Assembly: GCA_050872785.1 (NCBI GenBank) | Contig: JBNMHO010000004.1 | Location: forward strand, 20,939-84,938 | Source: UBA7862 sp050872785 | GTDB taxonomy: Bacteria; Bacillota; Clostridia; Christensenellales; UBA1242 | Reading direction: 5' to 3' | DNA: 64,000 nt | In this document: positions 32,218 through 41,380 of the stretch, piece after piece | Position numbering within the stretch: the stretch's first letter is position 1 | Layout: each line of letters begins with the position of its first letter | Translations under genes and position numbers: made by a program | Notes under the pieces: model-generated | Databases searched by the model: none | What the model saw: only the letters and a program-made list of their open reading frames with translations | Told to the model about the DNA's origin: nothing

Positions 32218-33387
32218 TTACTTCCTTTTTTGCACCTTAACTGGTGACATTCCTCTGAGGAACGCAACACTTGTTTTCAATGTTTCAACGACATAATCAA
32301 TTTGTTCTCTTGTATTGTCTGTTGCAAAAGAAAATCTGACAGTGCTTTGTGCTTGTTCTGGGCCAAGTCCCATTGCCATAAGCACATGACTTGGCTCTCT
32401 GCTGCCACTTGAGCATGCTGAACCAGTTGAAACGGCAATTCCTTTAAGGTCAAGAAGATTGCTTAACGCTTCACCATTTACACCAGTAAACGACAAACTG
32501 ACCATTCCTGCAACTCTTTGGTGGATATGTCCATTTTGAATAACATCTGAAATTTCCTCCATAATACGAGAAACGAAATAATCTCTCAAACTTTTGAGTT
32601 TTTTGCAGTCGATGATATAGTTGCTTGCAGTAATTTCCATTGCCTTGCCAAAGCCGACAATTGCTGGCACGTTAAGTGTTCCGCCACGCTTGCCACGTTC
32701 TTGCTCACCGCCATAGATTATGTTGTCAATCTTAACACCCTTCTTAACATACAAAGCCCCAACACCCTTTGGCCCATGTATTTTATGTCCACTCATGCTC
32801 ATAGCGTCAATGCCAATGTCTTTAACGTCAATTTTAAAGTTGCCAATAGCTTGCACTGCGTCTGTGTGGAAAAGCACATTTTTTTCATGAGCGATTGTTG
32901 CTATGGTCTTTAGATTTTGAATTGTGCCAACTTCATTGTTTGAAGCCATAATGCTGACAAGGATTGTCTTTTGGTTGATATAGTGAAGCAAATCTGCAAC
33001 ACTTACAAGCCCTTTGTCGTCCACTGGAAGATAAGTCACTTCAAAGCCCATTTCTTCAAGTTTTTTGCATGTATCCAAAATGCTGTGATGCTCTATTGAA
33101 GATGTGATAATGTGATTGCCTTTTGCTCTGTTTGCCATTGCAAGACCAAACAAAGCCCAGTTGTTTGCCTCTGTGCCGCCAGATGTAAAATATATTTCCC
33201 CACGTTCTGCATTTATAGCATTGGCAACTCTGTCCCTTGCTTTGTCAACAAGTGCTTGTGCGTCACGCCCAAAACTGTGAAGGCTGTTTGCATTGCCAAA
33301 AGTTTCGCCAAAGGCTGGAAGCATTTCACTTAAAACTTCGTTTGTTACACGAGTTGTTGCTGCGTTGTCAAGATAAATTCTTTGCAT
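32218..33387 (-). CDS. iscS: Cysteine desulfurase (IscS/NifS group I)
   Basis: PLP enzyme that takes sulfur from cysteine for Fe-S clusters and tRNA thiolation. 389 residues. The start YLDNAATTRV is typical; HTDAVQ lies near the cofactor, K202 (SMSGHKIHGPKG) is the PLP lysine, and C325 lies in the flexible loop STGSACSSGSREPSH. AAGGG precedes the ATG. Monocistronic start with its own promoter; iscU follows. Confidence 0.96.
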   Translation of the reverse strand: MQRIYLDNAATTRVTNEVLSEMLPAFGETFGNANSLHSFGRDAQALVDKARDRVANAINAERGEIYFTSGGTEANNWALFGLAMANRAKGNHIITSSIEHHSILDTCKKLEEMGFEVTYLPVDDKGLVSVADLLHYINQKTILVSIMASNNEVGTIQNLKTIATIAHEKNVLFHTDAVQAIGNFKIDVKDIGIDAMSMSGHKIHGPKGVGALYVKKGVKIDNIIYGGEQERGKRGGTLNVPAIVGFGKAMEITASNYIIDCKKLKSLRDYFVSRIMEEISDVIQNGHIHQRVAGMVSLSFTGVNGEALSNLLDLKGIAVSTGSACSSGSREPSHVLMAMGLGPEQAQSTVRFSFATDNTREQIDYVVETLKTSVAFLRGMSPVKVQKRK

Positions 33388-33416
33388 AATAAATCCCTTC
33401 TTTTATTCTCACATAA

Positions 33417-33445
33417 ATTTTGCCATTTTTTGAACAATTTGTCAA
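33417..33445 (-). promoter_or_regulatory. Promoter of iscS-iscU
   Basis: Minus-strand TTGACA, 17-base spacer, CAAAAT. No IscR gene or clear IscR-type site is seen. Confidence 0.7.
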
Positions 33446-33474
33446 TAGTCATTTTGCACAAAAAGAACGAAAAT

Positions 33475-33506
33475 AAATAAAAAAGGAACAAAAAACATGT
33501 TCCCTT
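33475..33506 (-). terminator. Terminator of the ylxM-rplS operon
   Basis: Minus-strand AGGGAAC, loop ATGTTTTTT, GTTCCTTTTTT just after the rplS stop. Confidence 0.82.
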
Positions 33507-33519
33507 GAAAATATTTAAC

Positions 33520-33861
33520 TTATCTAGCCTCTTTAATCTTTGTTGCTTTGCCAGTGAGGTCACGGAGATAAAAGAGTTTTGCACGTCTGACTTTACCTTT
33601 CTTCAAGACTTCAACTTTGTCGATTTTTGGGCTGTGAAGTGGGAAAGTTCTCTCTACGCCAACACCAAAAGACATACGTCTTACAGTAAAGGATTCTCTT
33701 ATGCTTCCATTTCTTCTAGCGATAACAACGCCTTCGTATCCCTGAACTCTTTCCTTGTTGCCTTCTTTAATCTTGTAATAAACTTTAACAGTGTCGCCAA
33801 TGTTAAATTCTGGGATATTATCTTTGATATTTTCTTTTTCAATAACATCAATAAGGTTCAT
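33520..33861 (-). CDS. rplS: 50S ribosomal protein bL19
   Basis: 113 residues from MNLIDVIEKENIKDNIPEF; the blocks GDTVKVYYKIKEGNKERVQ, YEGVVIARRNGSIRESFTVR and FPLHSPKIDKVEVLKKGKVR are characteristic (last part KGKVRRAKLFYLRD). The chosen ATG has GGAGG upstream; the in-frame extension is untranslated. Last gene of the ffh/trmD operon. Confidence 0.97.
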   Translation of the reverse strand: MNLIDVIEKENIKDNIPEFNIGDTVKVYYKIKEGNKERVQGYEGVVIARRNGSIRESFTVRRMSFGVGVERTFPLHSPKIDKVEVLKKGKVRRAKLFYLRDLTGKATKIKEAR

Positions 33862-33977
33862 TTTGTTACCTCCACTTAAATTGCAAGATATGATAACACA
33901 ATGCAATAAAAATTGCAAGCGTTTTTTCAAATTTAGCAAAAACATTTTTCTTGCTTAAAATGATTTGCTTCTCTTTT

Positions 33978-34337
33978 TTACACAATTCCCTCAATGTGGT
34001 CAATTTTATGGTCCTGTTTTGTTCCCAAAATAGCCACACAATCAAAGCGAATGTCCACCTTATCCATAAGCCCTTTAAGCTTCAGATAAGACAGTGCCGT
34101 TCGCTGCATATGAATGAGTTTATGTTTCGTAATCGCCTCTTGCGGAAGTCCAAACATATCACTCGTTCGCATTTTCACTTCCACAAAAACAAGAGTATCT
34201 TTATCTCGTGCTATTATGTCAATTTCGCCTGTTCTTGAAGAAAAATTTGTTTCAACAATTCTGTAGCCTTTATTTTTCAAAAAGTTGACTGCTATTGCTT
34301 CGCCAATTCCACCCGTTTGCTTGTTTAAAGTTTTCAT
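33978..34337 (-). CDS. yraN: YraN family (UPF0102) predicted nuclease
   Basis: 119 residues with the family's restriction-endonuclease-like core: GEAIAVNFLKNKGYRIVETN, then GEIDIIARDKDTLVFVEVKM carrying the acidic E-x-D and E-V-K catalytic-type residues. Physiological role unresolved. Nine bases from rnhB in a typical neighbourhood. Confidence 0.92.
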   Translation of the reverse strand: MKTLNKQTGGIGEAIAVNFLKNKGYRIVETNFSSRTGEIDIIARDKDTLVFVEVKMRTSDMFGLPQEAITKHKLIHMQRTALSYLKLKGLMDKVDIRFDCVAILGTKQDHKIDHIEGIV

Positions 34338-34345
34338 TTTTCCCC

Positions 34346-34948
34346 CTAAACAAAGTGTTTTATAAAACTATCTCGGTGAATTTGACATTTGCCAAACTTT
34401 TTTAAAAGTTCGATGTGTTCTTTTGTGCCATAGCCTTTGTGTTTGTCAAAATGATAATTTGGATATTGCTTTGCATATTCCACCATAAGCCTATCCCTAA
34501 AAACCTTTGCCAAGATTGACGCCGCTGCGATGTTATAACTTCTTGCATCGCCCTTTATTATTCCTTCTTGTGGAATGTCAGTGTCTATGTGTTCAGCATC
34601 AACAAGCACCATTTTAGGCGGAAATTTAAGCCCGTTTAGTGCATTTTTCATGCCAAGTTTGGTAGCTTGCAAAATGTTTATTTTGTCAATAGTTTTTTCG
34701 TCAACTTGTGTTATGCAAAATGTTTTTGCCGTGGCAACAATTTTGTCAAATAACTCATCACGCTTTTTAGGTGTCAGTTTTTTGCTATCATTTATGCCAG
34801 AGATTATTTTATCTTCCTCAAGTGGCATAATGACACACGCACACACCACAGGTCCAGCAAGTGGTCCACGCCCAGCTTCATCAATGCCAGCAATGTCGCC
34901 CAAGTGTTTATATTTGTTTTCAAATTCAAACAAATCATATTTTTCCAT
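34346..34948 (-). CDS. rnhB: Ribonuclease HII
   Basis: Removes RNA from RNA-DNA hybrids and misincorporated ribonucleotides. 200 residues. The N-terminal GIDEAGRGPLAGPVVCACV has the first two catalytic acidic residues; NDSKKLTPKKR and ILVDAEHID-type blocks follow (here MVLVDAEHIDTDIP). Normal length; eleven bases from rbgA. Confidence 0.96.
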   Translation of the reverse strand: MEKYDLFEFENKYKHLGDIAGIDEAGRGPLAGPVVCACVIMPLEEDKIISGINDSKKLTPKKRDELFDKIVATAKTFCITQVDEKTIDKINILQATKLGMKNALNGLKFPPKMVLVDAEHIDTDIPQEGIIKGDARSYNIAAASILAKVFRDRLMVEYAKQYPNYHFDKHKGYGTKEHIELLKKFGKCQIHRDSFIKHFV

Positions 34949-34958
34949 AGTTCACCAT

Positions 34959-35795
34959 TCAATCCAAAACAATTTTGCCAAGTCTGCCCTTTCTGAAATC
35001 ATCCAAAATCATTTTGCCACCTCTGTCGTAGTCAAGTTCGCCTTTTTTTAAAATACAATTTCTGCTGCGACAAATGTCTTCATAAATCTCAAACACTTCT
35101 TCCTCATCAGAGATTTTGATATTGTATCTCACTTCCAGCTGGCTTTTATACTTTGGCAAAATATCTCTTATAAAATTGAACGCTAGGTCATTTGTGTCAA
35201 GCACTTGGTCTTTAATGCTGCCGATGTATGCAAGATTTCTTGCCACTTTATCGTCTTCAAACGCTGGCCACAATGTCCCTGGGGTGTCAAGGAGCATAAG
35301 TCCACTTTCCGTTTGAACCCATTGTTTGCCCTTTGTGACGCCCGGCCTGTTGCCTGTTTCTGTTTTCGCACGCCCACAAAGGTTGTTTATAAGTGTGCTT
35401 TTGCCAACATTTGGCACGCCAACAACCATTGCTTTTGGAATGTAATCAATTCCCTTTTCGCTCTTTCGCTCTAACTTTTCGCTAAGAAGTTTTTTTGCCA
35501 ACAAAAACAGTGGTTTTGCAGAATTTGATTGAATGGCGTTTATTGCAAGAGCCGAGCAATTTTTGCCTTTAAGTTCTCTTTTAAAACGCTCTACATCCGC
35601 TTCTTCCACCATGTCACATTTGCTCAAAACATAAACAATTTGTTTGTCCTTTGCCACTTGCGAAAGTTTTGGATTGAGGCACGAATATGGCGCTCTTGCG
35701 TCAAGGAGATAGAATATCAAGTCAACATTTTTCAGTTCCTTTTCCATTTGCCTTAGGGCTTTTGTCATATGCCCTGGGAACCATTGAATTGGCAT
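34959..35795 (-). CDS. rbgA: Ribosome biogenesis GTPase RbgA (YlqF)
   Basis: Assembles the late 50S subunit. 278 residues; begins MPIQWFPGHMTKALRQME, the family signature. The GTPase motifs are circularly permuted: G4 (LSKCDM) precedes G1 (GVPNVGKST), followed by G3 (LLDTPGTLWP). A C-terminal RNA-binding helical domain follows. Coupled to trmD by a two-base gap. Confidence 0.96.
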   Translation of the reverse strand: MPIQWFPGHMTKALRQMEKELKNVDLIFYLLDARAPYSCLNPKLSQVAKDKQIVYVLSKCDMVEEADVERFKRELKGKNCSALAINAIQSNSAKPLFLLAKKLLSEKLERKSEKGIDYIPKAMVVGVPNVGKSTLINNLCGRAKTETGNRPGVTKGKQWVQTESGLMLLDTPGTLWPAFEDDKVARNLAYIGSIKDQVLDTNDLAFNFIRDILPKYKSQLEVRYNIKISDEEEVFEIYEDICRSRNCILKKGELDYDRGGKMILDDFRKGRLGKIVLD

Positions 35796-35797
35796 CT

Positions 35798-36514
35798 TTA
35801 CCTCCTACTTTTTGTGTCTGATTGCAGTTTCTTTTGTTTTCGCATAAATTTTCTATACAAATCTGGACGATTTTTCTTTGTAATTTCAAGTGACTTTTCA
35901 AGCCGCCATTTATCCACTTCCTTGTGATTGCCATCAAGCAAAACTTGTGGTACTTCAAGCCCTTCAAACTGAAATGGTCTTGTCCATTGTGGATATTCCA
36001 AAAGTCCGTCAGAAAATGACTCGTCAGACGTTGTTTCTTCATTTCCAAGCACATTTGGAATGTATCTTGCAACGCAGTCAACAAGCACCATTGCTGGAAG
36101 TTCCCCACCAGTTAAAACATAATCTCCAATGGAAATTTCCTCATCAACACAAAGGTCAACAATTCTTTGGTCAATGCCTTCATAATGTCCACAAATGAGA
36201 ATTAACTCGTCCAATTTTGCCAAATCTTCCACTTTTTCTTGCGATAGGACTTTGCCCTTTGGCGACATATAAATTGTGTGTGACTTGCCTGTTTTTACGC
36301 TTTTTATTGCGTCAAACAGCGGTTGAGGCGTCATAATCATGCCCGCTCCGCCGCCGTAGGAGTAGTCGTCACACCTTTTGTTTTTGTCAAGCGTAAAATC
36401 TCTTATATTTATAACATTTATTTCAATAAGTCCGTTTTTTTGCGCACGGGACAAAATGCTGTGATTGAGTGCATCAAACATTTCTGGAAATAATGTTAAA
36501 ATAGTGATTTTCAC
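35798..36514 (-). CDS. trmD: tRNA (guanine37-N1)-methyltransferase
   Basis: Methylates G37 next to the anticodon with SAM, preventing frameshifts. 238 residues. The trefoil-knot region contains GGGAGMIMTPQPL, CGHYEGIDQR and LTGGELPAMVLVDCVARYIP. Its start overlaps the rimM stop by four bases. Confidence 0.97.
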   Translation of the reverse strand: MKITILTLFPEMFDALNHSILSRAQKNGLIEINVINIRDFTLDKNKRCDDYSYGGGAGMIMTPQPLFDAIKSVKTGKSHTIYMSPKGKVLSQEKVEDLAKLDELILICGHYEGIDQRIVDLCVDEEISIGDYVLTGGELPAMVLVDCVARYIPNVLGNEETTSDESFSDGLLEYPQWTRPFQFEGLEVPQVLLDGNHKEVDKWRLEKSLEITKKNRPDLYRKFMRKQKKLQSDTKSRR

Positions 36515-36999
36515 ACCAACACCTCGTCAAGTTTATTTTTGAAAACAACAATTTTCTTGTTTTTGACATCAACAGATTTTATCACTTCGTTTAGGAAAGG
36601 AAAACTTCTAACCCCGCCTTGTTTTAGGATATTTATAATGTAAGCCGAGCCATATTGCTCCACACTTTCAACATATCCAACAAGTTGTTCCGTTTCGTCA
36701 ACAACGGCACAGTTTTCAAGGTCAGAAATCAAATATTCCCCGTCTTTCACTGGAATTTGCTCCTTTGGGACAAACAGAGGTATATTTCTAAACATTTCTG
36801 CTTGCTCGCAATTTGCAATGTCATCCAAAGTGATATATCCAAAATCTTTGTAATATCTAAACTTCACAACATCGTGGTCGTGACCGTCAATATACACAGT
36901 TTTTAGATTGTTCCAAAATTCAAGGTCATGGACGTAAAGAGAAATTTTCATTTCGCCACGCAGACCTTGAGGTTTCAAAATTTTTGCTATTTCTATCAT
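36511..36999 (-). CDS. rimM: 16S rRNA processing protein RimM
   Basis: 30S maturation factor that binds uS19. 162 residues: an N-terminal barrel (IAKILKPQGLRGEMKISLYV) and a C-terminal PRC-barrel (GEYLISDLENCAVVDETEQL). Located between khpA and trmD as in other Bacillota. Confidence 0.93.
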   Translation of the reverse strand: MIEIAKILKPQGLRGEMKISLYVHDLEFWNNLKTVYIDGHDHDVVKFRYYKDFGYITLDDIANCEQAEMFRNIPLFVPKEQIPVKDGEYLISDLENCAVVDETEQLVGYVESVEQYGSAYIINILKQGGVRSFPFLNEVIKSVDVKNKKIVVFKNKLDEVLV

Positions 37000-37003
37000 A
37001 ATT

Positions 37004-37231
37004 TTACTTTATCTTTAAGATATATTTTTTTGATTGTTTGTGAGAAGCCGAATGCAAAATTGATCTGATTGCTTGAGCAACCTTTCCATTTTTGCCTATC
37101 AGTTTGCCCGTGTCTTGCTGAGCAACCTTAACTTCAAAGACAACTGCTGTTTCGTCTTCATGCTTTTCAATTTCAATCGCATCTTTGTCGTCAACAAGGC
37201 TTTCCACAATAAATTTAAGTAATTCTTCCAT
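37004..37231 (-). CDS. khpA: KH-domain RNA-binding protein KhpA
   Basis: 75 residues, a single KH domain with the RNA-binding loop KLIGKNGKVAQAIRSIL. Partner of KhpB in RNA chaperone and cell-elongation roles in Gram-positives. Between rpsP and rimM, the standard place. Confidence 0.94.
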   Translation of the reverse strand: MEELLKFIVESLVDDKDAIEIEKHEDETAVVFEVKVAQQDTGKLIGKNGKVAQAIRSILHSASHKQSKKYILKIK

Positions 37232-37258
37232 ACTACACTCTCCTTATATTGTGGTTAA

Positions 37259-37561
37259 TTATTTTTTTGCATCTTTTTTCTTTGGAACAATTTTCTTTGG
37301 TGTGTATGGTTTTGCGTTTTCAACAATACCAGCTTTGACCAAAAGAGTTCTTGCTGTTTCGGTTGGTTGAGCACCATTTTTAAGCCATGTCAAAGTTTTT
37401 TCTTTGTCAAGTTTAAGACCGTTTTCTTCAACAAGTGGGTTAAAATATCCAAGGTTGTCAATAGCCTTGCCATCTCTTGAAGTTCTTGCATCTGCGACAA
37501 CAACTCTGTAGAATGGGCTCTTTTTGTCCCCTAGTCTTGTAAGTCTGATTTTAACTGCCAT
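37259..37561 (-). CDS. rpsP: 30S ribosomal protein bS16
   Basis: 100 residues; MAVKIRLTRLGDKKSPFYRV and VVADARTSRDGKAIDNLGYF are diagnostic, with a Lys-rich tail. An 85-base gap to ffh may hold an internal promoter (TATAGATAAAAT region), not convincing enough to annotate. Confidence 0.97.
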   Translation of the reverse strand: MAVKIRLTRLGDKKSPFYRVVVADARTSRDGKAIDNLGYFNPLVEENGLKLDKEKTLTWLKNGAQPTETARTLLVKAGIVENAKPYTPKKIVPKKKDAKK

Positions 37562-37646
37562 TTTTAATTCTCCTTTATTTTATCTATATTGAATATTTTT
37601 TTGAAAGCATATTGGCTTGTGCTTTAAAAAAATTGTAAAAAACTAA

Positions 37647-38960
37647 TTAAAATTTAAATTTCTTCATTCCGCCATTTTTCAGTTGCTTCATCATAGTCTT
37701 TGATTGTTCAAATGACTTTAGAAGTCTGTTGACGTCTTGAATTTGTGTTCCACTGCCTTCGGCAATTCGCTTTTTCTGACTGCCCTTTATGATGTCTGGA
37801 TTTTGTCTTTCCTTTGCGGTCATGCTTTGAATAATTGCTTTATTCCTTTCCATTTCCTTTTCGTCAACAGTTGCACCTTTAAGTTTGCCGCTAAGCCCCG
37901 GTATCATGCCCAAAATGTCGTTTATGTTGCCCATACTTTTCAGTTTGTCCATTTGAACAAGATAGTCTTCAAAGGTAAATGAATTTTCTCTAAATTTCTT
38001 TTCAAGTTGTTTTGCTTCTTCCTCGCTAACTGCGTTTTGTGCTTTTTCAATAAGTGTTAGCACATCGCCCATGCCAAGAATTCTTGATGCCATTCTGTCT
38101 GGATAAAATGGCTCAATATCGCCAAGTTTTTCACCCACACCGCAAAATTTGATTGGCTTTTTGACCACTTCTGAAATGGAAAGCGCCACACCACCTCTTG
38201 TATCGCCGTCAAGTTTTGTAAGGACAACGCCAGTTATGTCAAGTGCTTCGTCAAATGTCTTTGCCACATTAACACTTTCTTGCCCGTTCATGCTGTCTAT
38301 TACAAGCAAAATTTCCGTTGGGTTGATATTTTTCTTTAGGTCACGAAGTTCGTCCATAAGTTTTTCGTCAATGGAAAGTCTGCCCGCTGTGTCCACAATC
38401 AACGTGTCATACATTTTTTTGTTTGCATAGTCAATGGCTTCTTTGCAAGTTTTGGAAGGGTTTTGTGTGCCACGTTCAAACACTTCTGTGTTTACCGCCT
38501 TGCCCACCACTTGAAGTTGATTTATGGCTGCAGGTCTGTAGATGTCACACGCCACAAGCATTGGTTTTTTGCCTTGACTTTTCAAAAATCCAGCAAGTTT
38601 TCCACACATTGTCGTTTTGCCACTGCCTTGAAGTCCACAAAGCATAATAATTGTTGGCAACTGGCTAGACACTGCAAGTTTGCTATTTGTCTTGCCCATA
38701 AGTTCCACCAACTCGTCATTAACAATTTTGACGACTTGTTGCCCTGGGGTTAAGCTTGTAAGAACGCTTTGTCCAAGTGCTTTTTCGCTTACTCTATTAA
38801 CAAAGTTCTTTGCCACCAAAAAGTTGACATCTGCTTCAAGAAGCGCAACCCTAATTTCTCTCATGGCTTCTTTAATTTCAAGTTCAGTCAGTTTGCCACG
38901 TTTTGTAAGGTGAGAAAAAATGTGATTGAGCCTTAGTGAAAGATTGGAAAACATTCCCAT
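37647..38960 (-). CDS. ffh: Signal recognition particle GTPase Ffh
   Basis: SRP protein targeting nascent membrane proteins. 437 residues: N-domain, then G-domain with G1 GLQGSGKTTMCGKLA, VACDIYRPAAINQL, VDTAGRLSID and TKLDGDTRGG, then the methionine-rich M-domain (MGNINDILGMIPGLSGKL, RIAEGSGTQIQDVNRLLK) that binds signal peptides and SRP RNA. GGAGG nine bases before ATG. One base from ylxM. Confidence 0.97.
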   Translation of the reverse strand: MGMFSNLSLRLNHIFSHLTKRGKLTELEIKEAMREIRVALLEADVNFLVAKNFVNRVSEKALGQSVLTSLTPGQQVVKIVNDELVELMGKTNSKLAVSSQLPTIIMLCGLQGSGKTTMCGKLAGFLKSQGKKPMLVACDIYRPAAINQLQVVGKAVNTEVFERGTQNPSKTCKEAIDYANKKMYDTLIVDTAGRLSIDEKLMDELRDLKKNINPTEILLVIDSMNGQESVNVAKTFDEALDITGVVLTKLDGDTRGGVALSISEVVKKPIKFCGVGEKLGDIEPFYPDRMASRILGMGDVLTLIEKAQNAVSEEEAKQLEKKFRENSFTFEDYLVQMDKLKSMGNINDILGMIPGLSGKLKGATVDEKEMERNKAIIQSMTAKERQNPDIIKGSQKKRIAEGSGTQIQDVNRLLKSFEQSKTMMKQLKNGGMKKFKF

Positions 38961-38961
38961 A

Positions 38962-39294
38962 TTACAAAACCTCCAAAATAGAATTTAACTTTGCCTTGAT
39001 TTGCTCCTTGTCTGCCCTGCAGTCCAAAAGTTGAGAGCAATCGGAAATTGTAGTTTTTATTTCTTCAAATTTTTCAAGAAGTTTAAGTTTGCTTTCATAA
39101 TCTTCAAGCACTCTAAAAGTCCTTTTTACAAGGTCATTTACTGCTTGCCTTGAAATATCAAACTCCTCGGCAATTTCGCTTAGTGAAATGTTGCTATCCA
39201 AAAACATACGAAGCATATTCTGCTGTTTTGAAGTGAGCAGTGGCTCATAAATTTCTGCCAGCAAACTTTTTCTCAAATTATCTTGAATTTCCAT
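38962..39294 (-). CDS. ylxM: YlxM/p13-family HTH protein (SRP-associated)
   Basis: 110 residues with a sigma-70 region-4-like helix-turn-helix (LTSKQQNMLRMFLDSNISLS, EIAEEFDISRQAVNDLVKR), standard for the YlxM family always found beside ffh and reported to modulate the SRP. First gene of the operon, under a strong promoter. Confidence 0.93.
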   Translation of the reverse strand: MEIQDNLRKSLLAEIYEPLLTSKQQNMLRMFLDSNISLSEIAEEFDISRQAVNDLVKRTFRVLEDYESKLKLLEKFEEIKTTISDCSQLLDCRADKEQIKAKLNSILEVL

Positions 39295-39328
39295 ATTCCC
39301 TCGTAAAGCATTTTTACTTTACAACACA

Positions 39329-39356
39329 ATTATACCCATATTTTCCCTATTGTCAA
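39329..39356 (-). promoter_or_regulatory. Promoter of the ylxM-ffh-...-rplS operon
   Basis: Minus-strand TTGACA, 16-base spacer, TATAAT, 35 bases upstream of ylxM. Confidence 0.8.
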
Positions 39357-39421
39357 GCAATTTTTGGAAAATAAATATATTTCTTACAAAATGGACAATA
39401 TTTGCCCTGTTTTACATGCTT

Positions 39422-39458
39422 AAAAAAATATATCACCCCAAAAAGAGTGATATATTTA
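39422..39458 (-). terminator. Terminator of the BspA-like gene
   Basis: Minus-strand AAATATATCAC, ten-base loop, GTGATATATTTTTTT. Confidence 0.82.
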
Positions 39459-39472
39459 TGTTTATAATTTCC

Positions 39473-40864
39473 TTATGCTTTCTTTGTTATTGTCACTTTG
39501 TTTGTTTCAGTTGAGCAGTTGGAACCATCAACCATTGTATATTTCTTTCCTTCAGAATCAACATAAGTGCCATTTAAATAAATTCCAGCGCTATAAAGAA
39601 GGTCAGCTTCTAATGGAACATTGTATGGAAGAACAATTGTTGCTAGTTTGTTACAATTATCAAAAACATTTCCTTCTCCTGGCCCAGTCGTTTTTTCAAG
39701 CGATTTTAGGTCGAAATTTCCCAAATTTAATGATTCTAGTGCAGACATTCCTTGGAACATTGCCACAATATCTGTGACATTGCTTGAATCAAAGCGGCTT
39801 ACATCTAAATCTTTTAATTTAGAACAATATCTGAACATAGAATTAAAATCATTCATCAAACTTGTATCAAAGTTGCTTAAATCCAATGTCAAAAGCCCTG
39901 TAAATCCTTGGAAAATACAACCAGCGCCATTGGTTGCAGTTGAACCATAAATTGTTGACGGTGAGTAAATAACAATTTCTGTCTTTGAGCTGTTGTAATA
40001 AGCGGTTATATCTTGCACAGAATCACTTTGGACATAATTGTCTTTGCCATCTGTGTATGTTGGTGTATTTGAACCAACAGAGACACCAGTCCAGCCATTT
40101 GGAATGTCTGATTCATTTTTTGTAAGCTTTATTGAAGTTACATTTCCTTGGTTATTATAATCCAAACCGACTTTTGTTACCCAGCCAGATGAAAGATAAG
40201 ATTTTGCAACGGAATATTTGTTTGCTGTAAGAGTAAAAGTAAATTTATTTGAACTATCTGCGTCATAATTCCCAGCAGATCCTGGTGTAATTTCAATAAG
40301 CATATAGACATAAGCAGATTGATTTTGTCTTACAAGTGTGCTTGTTGTTGCAAGAGCGTCATTTTCAATTCCATTACTTTTAATTGCTGCTTCTTTTTCA
40401 GCAACAGTCTTTGATGAAAGGTCACCGAAGTAATATTTTCTTGTAACCTTTCCCTTAATTACCCCATTGTCAGTTAGTTTAACATTTATTCCTCTTCCTG
40501 TGGTATCAGTTTCTGGGTCTGCGTTATTATTTGTAAACTTAAATTCAAACACAACATATGTATCGCTATCATTTAATAATAGAGATCCATCACTGGCATT
40601 AAGAGTTCTATCCTCAGCACTCCCGCCATATTCAAAATTCAACACACCATTGTTCCCACCAATAAATGGAGTAGCAGCGGCGTCAGTTGTTTTTTGATAG
40701 TTTGCACTCATTGAACCTACAACATTGTCAAGTGGATTGTATGAAACAGATAAATTTGTTTTTATGCCAACTTGTGTTGCAGCCAACGCCCAAAAAATTG
40801 CCCCTATTCCACCACCAACAACTAGGCAACAAGCAACAATAAGTGCTATCACTTTCTTTTTCAT
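39473..40864 (-). CDS. Secreted BspA-type (DUF285) leucine-rich-repeat protein
   Basis: 463 residues. Residues 1-29 form a signal peptide or N-terminal membrane anchor (basic MKKK, then a hydrophobic stretch with VVGGGIGAIFWALAA). A beta-rich domain follows (about 35-225). DUF285/BspA leucine-rich repeats occupy about 310-420: LTLDLSNFDTSLMNDFNSMF, LKDLDVSRFDSSNVTDIVAM, LESLNLGNFD. There is no LPXTG or C-terminal helix, so it is either secreted or held by the N-terminal helix. BspA proteins bind host or bacterial surfaces in other species. Monocistronic with AAAGGAG upstream. Confidence 0.82.
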   Translation of the reverse strand: MKKKVIALIVACCLVVGGGIGAIFWALAATQVGIKTNLSVSYNPLDNVVGSMSANYQKTTDAAATPFIGGNNGVLNFEYGGSAEDRTLNASDGSLLLNDSDTYVVFEFKFTNNNADPETDTTGRGINVKLTDNGVIKGKVTRKYYFGDLSSKTVAEKEAAIKSNGIENDALATTSTLVRQNQSAYVYMLIEITPGSAGNYDADSSNKFTFTLTANKYSVAKSYLSSGWVTKVGLDYNNQGNVTSIKLTKNESDIPNGWTGVSVGSNTPTYTDGKDNYVQSDSVQDITAYYNSSKTEIVIYSPSTIYGSTATNGAGCIFQGFTGLLTLDLSNFDTSLMNDFNSMFRYCSKLKDLDVSRFDSSNVTDIVAMFQGMSALESLNLGNFDLKSLEKTTGPGEGNVFDNCNKLATIVLPYNVPLEADLLYSAGIYLNGTYVDSEGKKYTMVDGSNCSTETNKVTITKKA

Positions 40865-41334
40865 AATTTTTTCTCCTTTTTAAATTTGATTTCTCCTTGC
40901 AATAAAGACTTTCGATAAACAAATTGACATTGCACACTAACATGACAATATGAATTTCAAAATAATAAATTACTCGGAATGAACAACCTTTATTAAAACT
41001 AGAATTCCAACTTTACACACTTTTATTCAGATAACAAAAAATTCTCGTGATTTCTTACGAGTAAAGTTTGCTATTTAATATATGGTTTTTAGCCCTTTAA
41101 ATAGGTTTGATTCGTTGCCTTTCTTGAGAGATACCCCCCCCCTATATTGCAGTATTTATGCATATTATGAGCATTTTTATAGGTCATTTGGGGTTTCTCC
41201 TTTTTTATCCCAAAAGTTTCACTTCGTTGCTACTTTTGGGAACCCTATTTTTCTATCCCAAAAATTTCGCTTTGTTGCTACTTTTGGGAACCCTATTTTA
41301 GGGTCGACTTTTGTTGTTCGGGATAAGTTTAAGA
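40865..41334. other. Noncoding region upstream of the BspA-like gene
   Basis: About 470 bases without a credible gene. It holds an inverted repeat CTCGT/ACGAG followed on the minus strand by a T-run (around 41038-41062), a run of nine C (41134-41142; G9 on the coding strand of the surface protein), and two tandem 48-bp hairpin repeats. A clear promoter for the surface protein is not visible. Confidence 0.6.
41206..41300. repeat. Two tandem 47-48-bp hairpin repeats
   Basis: Copies at 41206-41253 and 41254-41300 differ at a few positions. Each holds TCCCAAAAGT (or AAT) and ACTTTTGGGA as arms around a 14-base loop, then AACCCTATTTT. They look like a dispersed intergenic hairpin element or duplicated terminators. 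Confidence 0.75.
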
Positions 41335-41373
41335 TATTTAAAAAAAGTTGTCAATCAAAATTAACAACTTTTC
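41335..41373 (-). terminator. Terminator of trxA
   Basis: Minus-strand AAAAGTTGT, 12-base loop, ACAACTTTTTTT. Confidence 0.85.
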
Positions 41374-41380
41374 AAATTTT

